NCBI GenBank assembly: GCA_028292785.1
Contig: JAQGLQ010000257.1
Coordinates: 1-7,053, forward strand
DNA: 7,053 nucleotides
Direction: 5' to 3'
DNA from: Noviherbaspirillum sp.
Lineage (GTDB): Bacteria; Pseudomonadota; Gammaproteobacteria; Burkholderiales; Burkholderiaceae
In this document: positions 1 through 5,984 of the stretch, one piece after another
Layout: every line of letters begins with the position of its first letter
Numbering within the stretch: the first letter of the stretch is position 1
Made by a program: the position numbers and the translations under genes
The notes under the pieces: generated by a model
The model's input: only the letters and a program-made list of their open reading frames with translations
What the model was told of the DNA's origin: nothing
Database searches by the model: none

Positions 1-279
1 ATCGACTGGTTCGTGCTCGAGCCCGCGGTGGCGCGCACCAACGGCATGGGCATCGCGCGCAACGCGCCGCGTCCCGCCGCCGCGATGCTGTTCTACGACT
101 ACATGCTGTCGCCTGAAGCGCAAAAGATCCTTGCGGGCATGGACTACGTGCCAACCAACTCGACCGTCGAATCGCCGATGAAAACCACGAAGATCAAGCT
201 GGTCGATCCGGCGCTCACGCTCGACCATATCGACAAGTGGTCGAAGCTGTTCGATGAAACCATGGTGAAAAGGCGCTGA
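1..279 (+). CDS. ABC transporter periplasmic substrate-binding protein, C-terminal part
   Basis: Only the last 92 codons are in the window; the reading frame is open from base 1 and stops with TGA at 277-279. The visible part reads as the C-terminal lobe of a family 1 extracellular solute-binding protein, the type that feeds iron(III), polyamine or small organic substrates to an ABC importer. Supporting features are a hydrophobic strand with 'AVARTNGMGIARNAPRP', a helix with the typical 'YDYMLSPEAQKIL' signature (segment end, 'SPEAQ'), and the 'YVPTNS' motif that usually closes the ligand cleft. The tail ends in a basic MVKRR. The signal peptide, ATPase and permease would lie to the left and cannot be checked. 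The following transporter gene starts 46 bases downstream on the same strand, so co-transcription is plausible. The ligand cannot be inferred from this fragment. Confidence 0.85.
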   Translation: MDWFVLEPAVARTNGMGIARNAPRPAAAMLFYDYMLSPEAQKILAGMDYVPTNSTVESPMKTTKIKLVDPALTLDHIDKWSKLFDETMVKRR

Positions 280-325
280 TTGAACGGGTGTCCATAATCA
301 ACAAGCAACGGAACGTATTGGAAAG

Positions 326-1579
326 ATGATGTCGACAATTGCTGCAACCCCTGAAATACAACCCAAAAAGAGTTTTCGCGATCTCTGGCTGATCACCATC
401 GGCCATTCGCTGACACACTGGTATCCGGCGACGTTCTATATCTTGCTGCCGCTGATCGGCAAGGAGATGGGACTGAGCTACAGCCAGATCGGTCTGATCA
501 TGACCTGCCAGTACATCGCGGGCGCGATTTCCAACGTGCCGGGCGGCATGCTGGTGGACACCGTCGGCAAGAAGGGCCTGCTGATGGGGGTTTCCCTGTT
601 CTGGGTCGGCTTCCCCTATCTGCTGATGGGCTTCGCGCACAGTTACTGGATGCTGCTTTTCTGCGTCGCGATGGTCGGCATCGGCAATAATCTCTGGCAT
701 CCGACCGCAATCCCCACGCTGGCGCAGCGGTACCCGGAACGCAAGGGCCTGGCACTGTCGCTGCACGGCATGGGCGGCAACGCCGGCGATGCGCTCGCGC
801 CGCTGCTGGTCGGCGTGCTGCTCACCGTGTTCACATGGCGCCAGATCGTGGTGATGAATGTCGTGCCGGGCGCGGTGATGTCGGTTCTCCTCCTCGCCTA
901 TCTCGGAACCCTGAAGCTGGGATCGAAGCGCAAAGCGGCTGCTCCGGCCCTCGACGACGGCAAGGTGCAGAGCGTGGGCGACTACGCGAAGGGATTCCGC
1001 GGCCTGATGAAAAATCCGGTGCTCATCCTGCTGACGGTCAGCTCGACCTTCCGCTCGATGACGCAGACCACCTTGCTGACCTTTCTTCCGGTGTACCTCG
1101 CGTATGAAATGGGCTACGAGCCGTACTCCGTGGGCCTGGCGATGTTCGCTTTGCAGGCGGCGGGATTCGCGGCTTCGCCGATCGCCGGCCACCTGTCCGA
1201 CAGGATGGGCCGCCGCAGCATCATCATGTCCAGCATGGCGATGACCGCGGTGGTGCTGCTGGCGATGGTATTCGCCGGGGGCAGCGCCGCGTTCATTTTC
1301 TTCATCGCCGTGCTCGGCTTCTTCTTGTACGCGGTCCGTCCGGTGCTGCAGGCATGGGTAATCGAAGCGACGCCGAAAAACATGGGCGGCACCAGCATCG
1401 GCATGCTGTTCGGCATGCAGGCTGTGGGCTCGTCGATCGGTCCGGTGGTGGGCGGTTTCATGGCCGATCACTACGGCATCCTGTCGACCTTCTATTTCCT
1501 CGCCGGCACCATCGTGTTTGCCAATTTGTTCATCTTTTTCATCAAGGTCCCCACGCAGGATAAACAGGCCGCAGCCTGA
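326..1579 (+). CDS. MFS transporter, Fsr (fosmidomycin resistance)-like
   Basis: A 417-residue inner-membrane protein of normal MFS length with about twelve hydrophobic segments. Two copies of the MFS signature loop are visible: 'GGMLVDTVGKKG' after TM2 (residues 73-84) and 'GHLSDRMGRRS' after TM8 (288-298). These mark the two six-helix halves, joined by a charged loop at about 196-228. The early 'GHSLTHWYPA' (26-35) and the 'WHPTAIPTLAQRYPERKGLALSLHGMGGNAGDA' region (from 124) resemble the Fsr-type drug/metabolite exporters, where HxxxD/H near TM1 and FHP..GGNAG are typical. The family usually works by proton-coupled antiport, but the substrate and even the direction are unknown here. Start: ATG at 326 or the adjacent ATG at 329; GGAAAG at 320-325 is a weak ribosome site that fits the second ATG better, a difference of one residue. 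The next transporter gene follows after 30 bases. Confidence 0.88.
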   Translation: MMSTIAATPEIQPKKSFRDLWLITIGHSLTHWYPATFYILLPLIGKEMGLSYSQIGLIMTCQYIAGAISNVPGGMLVDTVGKKGLLMGVSLFWVGFPYLLMGFAHSYWMLLFCVAMVGIGNNLWHPTAIPTLAQRYPERKGLALSLHGMGGNAGDALAPLLVGVLLTVFTWRQIVVMNVVPGAVMSVLLLAYLGTLKLGSKRKAAAPALDDGKVQSVGDYAKGFRGLMKNPVLILLTVSSTFRSMTQTTLLTFLPVYLAYEMGYEPYSVGLAMFALQAAGFAASPIAGHLSDRMGRRSIIMSSMAMTAVVLLAMVFAGGSAAFIFFIAVLGFFLYAVRPVLQAWVIEATPKNMGGTSIGMLFGMQAVGSSIGPVVGGFMADHYGILSTFYFLAGTIVFANLFIFFIKVPTQDKQAAA

Positions 1580-1600
1580 ACAAAAAGGGACCACGGCAAC

Positions 1601-1605
1601 AGGAG
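1601..1605 (+). promoter_or_regulatory. Ribosome binding site of the DMT transporter gene
   Basis: AGGAG lies four bases before the ATG at 1610 and fixes that start. It sits in the 30-base gap behind the MFS gene, supporting translation from a shared mRNA. Confidence 0.75.
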
Positions 1606-1609
1606 TTTA

Positions 1610-2554
1610 ATGGGCGAGCTTTTAGCGGTAATTGCAACACTGTGTTACGGAGCGGCGAACCTGGCGATCACGCGCGGCACGCCGCGCCGGGGAGGAGACA
1701 ACGGAGCTTTCGTGTCCATCCTGTGCACCATGGTGCTTTCCGCCGTGGTCTGGGTAGTGAGCAGCGCCGGGTCGGGATGGCCGGTGCTGAATGCGAAGGG
1801 CGTACTCTGGTTCTGCGCGGCCGGGTTGCTGACGATTTTCATCGGCCGGGTGTTTTTCTATGCTTCGATAACACGCCTGGGCGCGGTGCGCGCATCGGCG
1901 ATCAAGCGGCTGAATCCGCTGTTTTCGGTGATTCTGAGCGTGCTGCTGCTCGGCGAGTCTTTCGACAGCGGCATGATGGTCGGTATGCTGATGATATTCG
2001 GGAGCCTGGGCGTGCTGGTCTGGGATTCGTTGCGGCAGCGGAAACAAACTCAGGCCAAGCCCGACGAGAAGCGCGCCGCGGCGGCCGACACCGCTCCGCG
2101 TTCGTTGGTGGCGACCCTGCGTAATCTGGGATTTTTCTACGGACCCATCTCGGCGCTCGCTTATGCCGCCGGCAATGTCGCCCGGAAATTCGGGGTGACG
2201 CACTTGCCCGATCCGGTGTTCGGCACGCTGCTCGGGACGATAGCCGGCACCTGCATGTTCATATTGATGGGACAGTTCGTGGGAAGTTATCGCCAAGCCG
2301 TGCGCAATGTCTTCACAAAGGGCAGTCCATGGCTGTATGCTGCGGGCTTGCTCGGCTCGGTCGGGCAGATCCTGTATTTCTACGCACTGAGTCATACGAC
2401 GATTTCCAAGGTCGCGCTGATCTCTTCTATGGAAGTTTTCGTAACGATCGTGCTTTCGGTCGTGATTTTCCGGTCGAAGGAAAGAATAGGCGGTCCCATG
2501 CTGCTTGCGGCGGCGCTCGGGGTGCTGGGGACGGTGGTGATCGTGGTGTATTGA
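1610..2554 (+). CDS. DMT superfamily (EamA-type) transporter
   Basis: A 314-residue integral membrane protein with about ten hydrophobic segments arranged as two EamA-like halves (about residues 1-140 and 172-314). A hydrophilic linker rich in Lys, Arg and Ala joins them (about 141-168). Each half shows the pattern expected of the family: an N-terminal 'ATLCYGAANLAITRG' helix; 'FFYASITRLGAVRASAIKRLNPLFSVILSVLLLGE' (from 82) in the first half, where the conserved P and GE appear; and 'ILYFYALSHTTISKVALISSMEVFVTIVLSVVIFRSKERI' (from 254) in the second. Such proteins export or exchange small metabolites and amino acids; the cargo is not predictable. The start at 1610 is set by AGGAG four bases upstream. 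It follows the MFS gene by 30 bases and probably shares its transcript. The TGA stop lies inside a short TTGAA tandem repeat. Confidence 0.88.
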   Translation: MGELLAVIATLCYGAANLAITRGTPRRGGDNGAFVSILCTMVLSAVVWVVSSAGSGWPVLNAKGVLWFCAAGLLTIFIGRVFFYASITRLGAVRASAIKRLNPLFSVILSVLLLGESFDSGMMVGMLMIFGSLGVLVWDSLRQRKQTQAKPDEKRAAAADTAPRSLVATLRNLGFFYGPISALAYAAGNVARKFGVTHLPDPVFGTLLGTIAGTCMFILMGQFVGSYRQAVRNVFTKGSPWLYAAGLLGSVGQILYFYALSHTTISKVALISSMEVFVTIVLSVVIFRSKERIGGPMLLAAALGVLGTVVIVVY

Positions 2555-2568
2555 ATTGAATTGAATTG
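2551..2568 (+). repeat. TTGAA pentanucleotide tandem repeat (3.6 copies)
   Basis: Three perfect TTGAA units plus TTG run across the stop codon of the DMT transporter gene (TGA at 2552-2554, in the first unit). Because the stop is in the first unit, gain or loss of later units would change only the 54-base gap before the next gene, not the transporter's length. Confidence 0.9.
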
Positions 2569-2598
2569 GCTGTAATGGCATCAAAAATGAGCGGCAAT

Positions 2599-2603
2599 GG
2601 AGG
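2599..2603 (+). promoter_or_regulatory. Ribosome binding site that decides the start of the small Cys-rich gene
   Basis: GGAGG is followed by a five-base spacer and ATG at 2609. An earlier in-frame ATG at 2597 overlaps this site and has no comparable sequence ahead of it, so 2609 is the better start. Confidence 0.7.
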
Positions 2604-2608
2604 CGACG

Positions 2609-2908
2609 ATGCTCGGCTCCGGTAAGAAGAGTACGGAAACCCTGCGGGCCCTGGACCAGGTGAAGGAGTGGACCCGGGAGCGGTTCAAGCTGCGCGCCGA
2701 AGACGTGATCCTGGTATCGGAGATAGCCTGCGCCGTGCCCGGCTGCCCGCCCCTGGAGACGGTGGTGGCCTTCTGGCCCGCCGACGGCAAGCGGCGCCAC
2801 TTCAAGATATTCAAGACCGCGCAGGAAGTCGTCAACGACGATCTCCCGTACGACTGGCTGATTGATGCACTGATCGTCCCCGAGGGCCAAGGCTGCGACT
2901 GCTGCTGA
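2609..2908 (+). CDS. Small Cys-rich protein of unknown function (99 aa)
   Basis: A soluble protein of 99 residues from the ATG at 2609 (103 if translation began at 2597). It has an amphipathic charged helix at about 10-30 and a central block 'VSEIACAVPGCPPLETVV' (36-53) with two cysteines spaced C-x4-C at 41 and 46. A beta-type stretch 'HFKIFKT' (64-70) follows, and the protein ends in CDCC (Cys 96, 98, 99). There is no signal peptide or membrane segment. The layout looks like a compact conserved family rather than a chance ORF: clear codon bias, a strong ribosome site and a conserved-looking 'CAVPGCPPLET' core. I cannot name the family. Five cysteines in 99 residues, three of them at the C-terminus, suggest metal or thiol chemistry, but that is inference. 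It lies between a transporter gene and a decarboxylase homologue on the same strand. Confidence 0.72.
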   Translation: MLGSGKKSTETLRALDQVKEWTRERFKLRAEDVILVSEIACAVPGCPPLETVVAFWPADGKRRHFKIFKTAQEVVNDDLPYDWLIDALIVPEGQGCDCC

Positions 2909-3012
2909 ATTCCGAAAACTACTATGGCCGGTGTGCGCTTCAAGCGCCGCGCACGTCCCGCACCGATACATCAACTGGCGCGCAATCACACAACTTACGG
3001 AAGACCATCGAC

Positions 3013-3957
3013 ATGGCTGAACGCAAACTGAAAACCGCTATCCAGACCCTCGGACATACCGAGGCCCTCAAGAATGGCACCGTCAAACCGAAAACCTTCG
3101 AATTCGAATTCGAGGAAGTGCCGAAGATCATCGACGCCTTCCGGCGCATGGTGCGTGGTCACGAATTCGACATAAGCGAAATGGCGATCACGACCTACAT
3201 CTGCGCGCGCGCGCACGGCAAGCGCTTCACCGCGTTGCCGATCTTCCTGGTGCGCGCTTTCCATCATGGCGCCATCGTCTACAACACCAAGCTCGGCATC
3301 AACAGTCCGAAGGACCTGGAAGGCAAGAAAGTCGGCGTCAGCCGCGGCTACACCGTCACCACCGGCGTATGGGCGCGCAGCATCCTCCAGCACGAGTACG
3401 GCGTCGATCTGAGCAAGATCACCTGGGTGCTGTCCGGCGACGAGCACGTGGCGGAATACCAGGCGCCTTCCAACGTAGTTTCGATGGAAAAAGGCAGGAC
3501 GCTGGAAGACATGGTGGCATCCGGCGAGATCGCCGCCGCCATCGGCATCGAATCGAATCATCCCGACGTCAAGCCGCTGATCCCGAACGCGGGCGAAGTC
3601 GGCCTCGAGGCCCTGCGCACGCGCGGCCACTATCCGATCAACCACACCCTGGTGGTCAAGGACGAGCTCCTGGAAGCGAATCCCGAACTCGCGACGGATA
3701 TCTTCAATACCTTCGCCGAGGCCAAGCGCCTGTACGTCGAGCGCCTGAAAAACAACCAGATCGCCGCGCCTACCAAGATCGACCAGGCTTACAAGCGCAT
3801 CATGGAAATCAACGGCGACCCGCTGCCGTACGGCATCGAGCCGAACCGCAAGATGGTGGAGGGGGTGATCCAGTATGCGCATGAGCAGGGAATACTGACG
3901 CGGCCGTACAGCGTCGAAGAGCTGTTCGCGCGTGGCACGCTGGGGCTGGTCGCCTGA
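3013..3957 (+). CDS. 4,5-dihydroxyphthalate decarboxylase-like / periplasmic-binding-fold protein without signal peptide
   Basis: A 314-residue protein related to 4,5-dihydroxyphthalate decarboxylase (Pht5-type), an enzyme family built on the type 2 periplasmic-binding fold. Many members are annotated simply as ABC substrate-binding proteins. Typical blocks are 'FRRMVRGHEFDISEMAITTYICARAHG' (from 43), 'ALPIFLVRAFHHGAIVYNTKLGINSPKDLEGKKVGV' (from 74), 'SRGYTVTTGVWARSILQHEYGVD' (from 110) and the C-terminal 'LPYGIEPNRKMVE' (271-283). The N-terminus is charged (MAERKLKTAIQ) and lacks an export signal, so the protein should be cytoplasmic. This favours an enzyme over a transport receptor. In characterised members the reaction gives protocatechuate from 4,5-dihydroxyphthalate, but no phthalate oxygenase genes are visible here, so the substrate may differ. 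Start: ATG 3013 with ACGGAAGA at 2997-3004, a usable ribosome site at a long spacing. It ends 14 bases from the end of the opposing gene. Confidence 0.78.
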   Translation: MAERKLKTAIQTLGHTEALKNGTVKPKTFEFEFEEVPKIIDAFRRMVRGHEFDISEMAITTYICARAHGKRFTALPIFLVRAFHHGAIVYNTKLGINSPKDLEGKKVGVSRGYTVTTGVWARSILQHEYGVDLSKITWVLSGDEHVAEYQAPSNVVSMEKGRTLEDMVASGEIAAAIGIESNHPDVKPLIPNAGEVGLEALRTRGHYPINHTLVVKDELLEANPELATDIFNTFAEAKRLYVERLKNNQIAAPTKIDQAYKRIMEINGDPLPYGIEPNRKMVEGVIQYAHEQGILTRPYSVEELFARGTLGLVA

Positions 3958-3971
3958 GCCTGGGCGCCGCG

Positions 3972-5648
3972 TTACTTCGGCCTGATCCCGCCTTCGAAGA
4001 GATAGTAGCGAACCTCCTTGCGAAGGCCGTCGACGGCCTTCGTCTGCGCGGCTTCATCGTCGATCGCGTCGATTGCCTCCGCTTTGGCCTGCAGGGCCTT
4101 GACCGCGATGTTATCCATTCCCATCCGGAGCAGAAGGCGTTTCACGGCGCTGCTCCGGAATTTTCCGTCCGCATTACGTGTGCGGCCTTGAAGGTAATCG
4201 GCTATCTGCGCGACCTGCCACGCCGAATTGTTGCTTAAGCTTTGCTGTCCGGACCCGTCCGGGTTCGCGCTGAATTCCTTCTCTTCGGCAGCGAGGGCCT
4301 CCGCCTTGGCCGTTGCAATGCGCTTCGTCACCAGGATGTGGACTCCTACGTAGCCCGCATAAATTACGCCGAACAGAACGGCCGCGAGCGCCACCGGCGG
4401 AAAGAAAAAGCCGAGGATGCCCAGGATAATGGAACCGGTGCCGAAGATGCAGCGGATGACGGACTTCGCGAACTCGGCTTTCGCGCTGCTCAGCAGCTTT
4501 CTGTTCTCGACCTTGCAACGATCGGTGACGTGCGTCAGCGTCTTGGTGACGTCGTCGACTGCGTCGGGCGATACCGGATCTTTCGTCGACTGCGCCTCGC
4601 TCGTGATCCTGGACATCGCCTCGTTATTGATGCTGTCCAGTCGGCCGCACAGCGTCCGCTGCTCATCCAGTCTCTTCCACGAACGCTTCATTTCCGGCAA
4701 GGATTGGAGCAAATGGAGGGCTCCGGTGAGTGCGCTCACGACGGCGCCTCCGATCGCCGCGCCAATACCGAGCGCGGTGGAGCCAGCCTTGCTCCCAAGG
4801 TCCAATATCTTTGCCACCGCACCTGTCTGGACGAAGTCGCCGATCTTGGCCGCGGCTACGCCGACGCCCGCCGGACCACAGCAGAAATCGCGTGCAGCCC
4901 TGATCCACTTCTCGATCAGCGTAAGCTTGGCGGACGAAGTACTGGTGTCGGCCCTGATGTATTTGATAGCCTGATCCGCGAGCGCGCGGTTACGCGTTTT
5001 CAGGAATTCCAGCCGGTCCCGTACTTCCTCTGTGAGGCTGATCTTGCCATTCTTCAGATCCCGGCGAATGCGGCAAATGTCCTGATAGTTTCTGGTGAAT
5101 TCATCTTTCCCGTCCTTCGACTCGCTTTTTTCGCGTTCCAGTTTCTTGCGCTCTTCGTGCGCATTCTGCAATTCTGCTTTGGCGGAGATGATATCGGAGA
5201 CTACCGCGGGCGAGGCGGCAAGTGCACCGATGCCGCCCCCGATGTTCGTGAATGAAAACAAGCCTTTGATTCCGCCGCTTGCGCAGTTATCGATGCCCGA
5301 CATTGGATTCGATTGCTTCTTGTATGGCTCTGGCTTCGATTTGATTTCTTGCGTGCCGTCCTGGTTCGGATTGCTTTTATCGCTGACGGTCTTCTCCGCG
5401 GTGGAAGCGCTCCTCGACCGCAGCCTGAGGCTCAATTCTTCGAATCGAGCGCGATCGACGTCGTTTTGGAAGGCCCGTTCATTATCGTCGGAGAAAATGG
5501 ATTCGTTATTGCCCGACTGGATGCTGGCGTCGAATTCGCCGTCGCCTTCGGCATCTCCGGACGCAATGCGATCGCCCAACTCGACGTCCGGGTCCCATGG
5601 AATGGACCGGTCACCAGGCGGAAGTTCGAATCCAACGGCGGTATTCAT
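3972..5648 (-). CDS. Large protein of unknown function, low GC, with coiled-coil-like and membrane-inserting segments
   Basis: The frame is open from 5765 to the TAA at 3972-3974. I choose the ATG at 5648 (558 residues) because GGGGG lies five bases ahead of it. An ATG at 5678 (568 aa) has no ribosome site, and the first possible start, TTG at 5765 (597 aa), also has none. Residues 1-115 are hydrophilic and acidic/Ser-rich, likely disordered. About 131-154 is Gly/Ala-rich ('IGGGIGALAASPAVV'). About 154-231 is highly charged and helical, coiled-coil-like ('KKLEREKSESKDGKDE'). About 258-311 is Gly/Ala-rich and hydrophobic ('GIGAAIGGAVVSALTGAL'). About 397-439 is a strong two-helix hydrophobic hairpin with a central FFFPP turn. 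The C-terminal 120 residues are helical and Ala/Lys/Glu-rich. No signal peptide is evident. Sampled 60-base lines are 47-58% GC, against 60-70% in neighbouring genes, which suggests transfer. The architecture recalls secreted membrane-active proteins (type III translocators/effectors, pore formers), but I recognise no family and see no catalytic motif. Confidence 0.75.
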   Translation of the reverse strand: MNTAVGFELPPGDRSIPWDPDVELGDRIASGDAEGDGEFDASIQSGNNESIFSDDNERAFQNDVDRARFEELSLRLRSRSASTAEKTVSDKSNPNQDGTQEIKSKPEPYKKQSNPMSGIDNCASGGIKGLFSFTNIGGGIGALAASPAVVSDIISAKAELQNAHEERKKLEREKSESKDGKDEFTRNYQDICRIRRDLKNGKISLTEEVRDRLEFLKTRNRALADQAIKYIRADTSTSSAKLTLIEKWIRAARDFCCGPAGVGVAAAKIGDFVQTGAVAKILDLGSKAGSTALGIGAAIGGAVVSALTGALHLLQSLPEMKRSWKRLDEQRTLCGRLDSINNEAMSRITSEAQSTKDPVSPDAVDDVTKTLTHVTDRCKVENRKLLSSAKAEFAKSVIRCIFGTGSIILGILGFFFPPVALAAVLFGVIYAGYVGVHILVTKRIATAKAEALAAEEKEFSANPDGSGQQSLSNNSAWQVAQIADYLQGRTRNADGKFRSSAVKRLLLRMGMDNIAVKALQAKAEAIDAIDDEAAQTKAVDGLRKEVRYYLFEGGIRPK

Positions 5649-5728
5649 GGCAGCCCCCAGGTCCGCATACGCAGTCATTGCTATCAGTTGACACAGACGG
5701 GACAGCAGGAACGGCGGACCATAACTCG

Positions 5729-5748
5729 TGCTGAGGAGGTTCTCAGCA
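5729..5748 (-). repeat. Perfect 7-bp inverted repeat (possible operator or mRNA hairpin)
   Basis: TGCTGAG at 5729-5735 and CTCAGCA at 5742-5748 are exact reverse complements around a six-base centre. The element lies 50-100 bases upstream of the two ATG candidates of the large unknown gene, where an operator or leader hairpin would sit. No T-run follows on either strand, so it is not an intrinsic terminator. Confidence 0.6.
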
Positions 5749-5751
5749 ATG

Positions 5752-5767
5752 TCAAATTTGTTCAAAT
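5752..5767. repeat. Two TCAAAT direct repeats with 10-bp period
   Basis: TCAAAT occurs at 5752-5757 and again at 5762-5767, exactly one helical turn apart, and a CAAATTTG palindrome (5753-5760) overlaps the first. The site lies in the AT-rich patch upstream of the large unknown gene and next to the 5729-5748 hairpin. A regulator site is possible but unproven. Confidence 0.5.
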
Positions 5768-5858
5768 CTTATTAGATGTTGCTCATGATTTCTCATGGCG
5801 TGGCTTCAGGAACAGCGCCGGACAGCGCCGCCGGAATGGAGGCGCCGCATCGTGCTTT

Positions 5859-5874
5859 GTTAGCGGGGGCTAAC
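5859..5874. repeat. Perfect 6-bp inverted repeat GTTAGC-GGGG-GCTAAC
   Basis: GTTAGC (5859-5864) and GCTAAC (5869-5874) flank a four-base G loop. Three further pairs outside are possible if G-T wobbles are allowed. There is no adjacent T-tract, so terminator function is weakly supported. Confidence 0.55.
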
Positions 5875-5921
5875 GAGCGGGGATGGGAAGTGAAACAGGA
5901 GGAGGGGAGACAGGAAGTTTT

Positions 5922-5961
5922 CGGCCGCGACGCCCGCCTTCGTCGGCGAGTCGCGCGGCCG
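5922..5961. repeat. GC-rich imperfect hairpin downstream of the hydrolase gene
   Basis: CGGCCGCGAC (5922-5931) pairs with GTCGCG (5950-5955) and, past a two-base bulge, CGGC's complement GCCG (5958-5961). An inner 4-bp stem (5935-5938 with 5945-5948) closes a TTCGTC loop. It starts 24 bases after the hydrolase stop on the - strand. The base run following it in that direction is A-rich rather than T-rich, so it is not a standard intrinsic terminator. It could still act as an mRNA 3'-end stabiliser. Confidence 0.5.
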
Positions 5962-5984
5962 GGGGAGCGTTGCGGCTGTACGGA

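Larger units (their letters stand above)
5649..5984. other. Intergenic region, AT-rich near the large gene, with several repeats
   Basis: This gap lies between the hydrolase gene stop and the chosen start of the large unknown gene, both on the - strand. It holds a 7-bp hairpin, two TCAAAT copies one helical turn apart, an imperfect GC-rich hairpin, a GTTAGC/GCTAAC hairpin and a purine-rich tract; the main ones are listed separately. A perfect TTGACA (-35 type) reads on the - strand at 5755-5750, but no TATAAT-like box follows at 16-18 bases, so I do not call a promoter. The open frame of the large gene extends to 5765, so the left part may be coding if a TTG start is used. Confidence 0.6.

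Noticed and set aside
215..1594. Long open frame of 459 codons on the - strand, antisense to the MFS gene
   Set aside because: It is rich in His, Arg, Gln and Glu as expected of an antisense shadow of a GC-rich membrane-protein gene, and it resembles no protein. The + strand frame has a full MFS signature.
2933..2954. GTGCGC/GCGCAC inverted repeat between the small Cys-rich gene and the decarboxylase homologue
   Set aside because: There is no T-run after it and the competing small stem (2935-2947) is weak; in GC-rich DNA such repeats are common by chance.
1622..2989. Long open frame of 455 codons on the - strand, antisense to the DMT and small Cys-rich genes
   Set aside because: Same shadow composition, and it spans two real + strand genes and their gaps.
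3098..3113. 16-bp perfect palindrome TCGAATTCGAATTCGA
   Set aside because: It is explained by coding for an alternating Phe-Glu stretch in the decarboxylase homologue, using TTC and GAA codons.
4242..5255. Open frame of 337 codons on the + strand inside the large unknown gene
   Set aside because: Arg-rich, without coherent hydrophobic or domain pattern, while the - strand frame shows regular helices and membrane segments.
5812..5830. Two copies of ACAGCGCCG in tandem
   Set aside because: Only two short copies in a GC-rich gap, with no related copies elsewhere in the window; not distinguishable from chance.
5859..5874. GTTAGC...GCTAAC as an integron attC-like site
   Set aside because: The core does not fit GTTRRRY/RYYYAAC properly, the hairpin is far too short for attC, and no integrase or cassette structure is present.
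5920..5942. TTCG-N15-TTCG, similar to a plant-inducible-promoter/hrp box for type III genes
   Set aside because: The spacing is one base short of the TTCG-N16-TTCG form, and it reads on the + strand, away from the large - strand gene.
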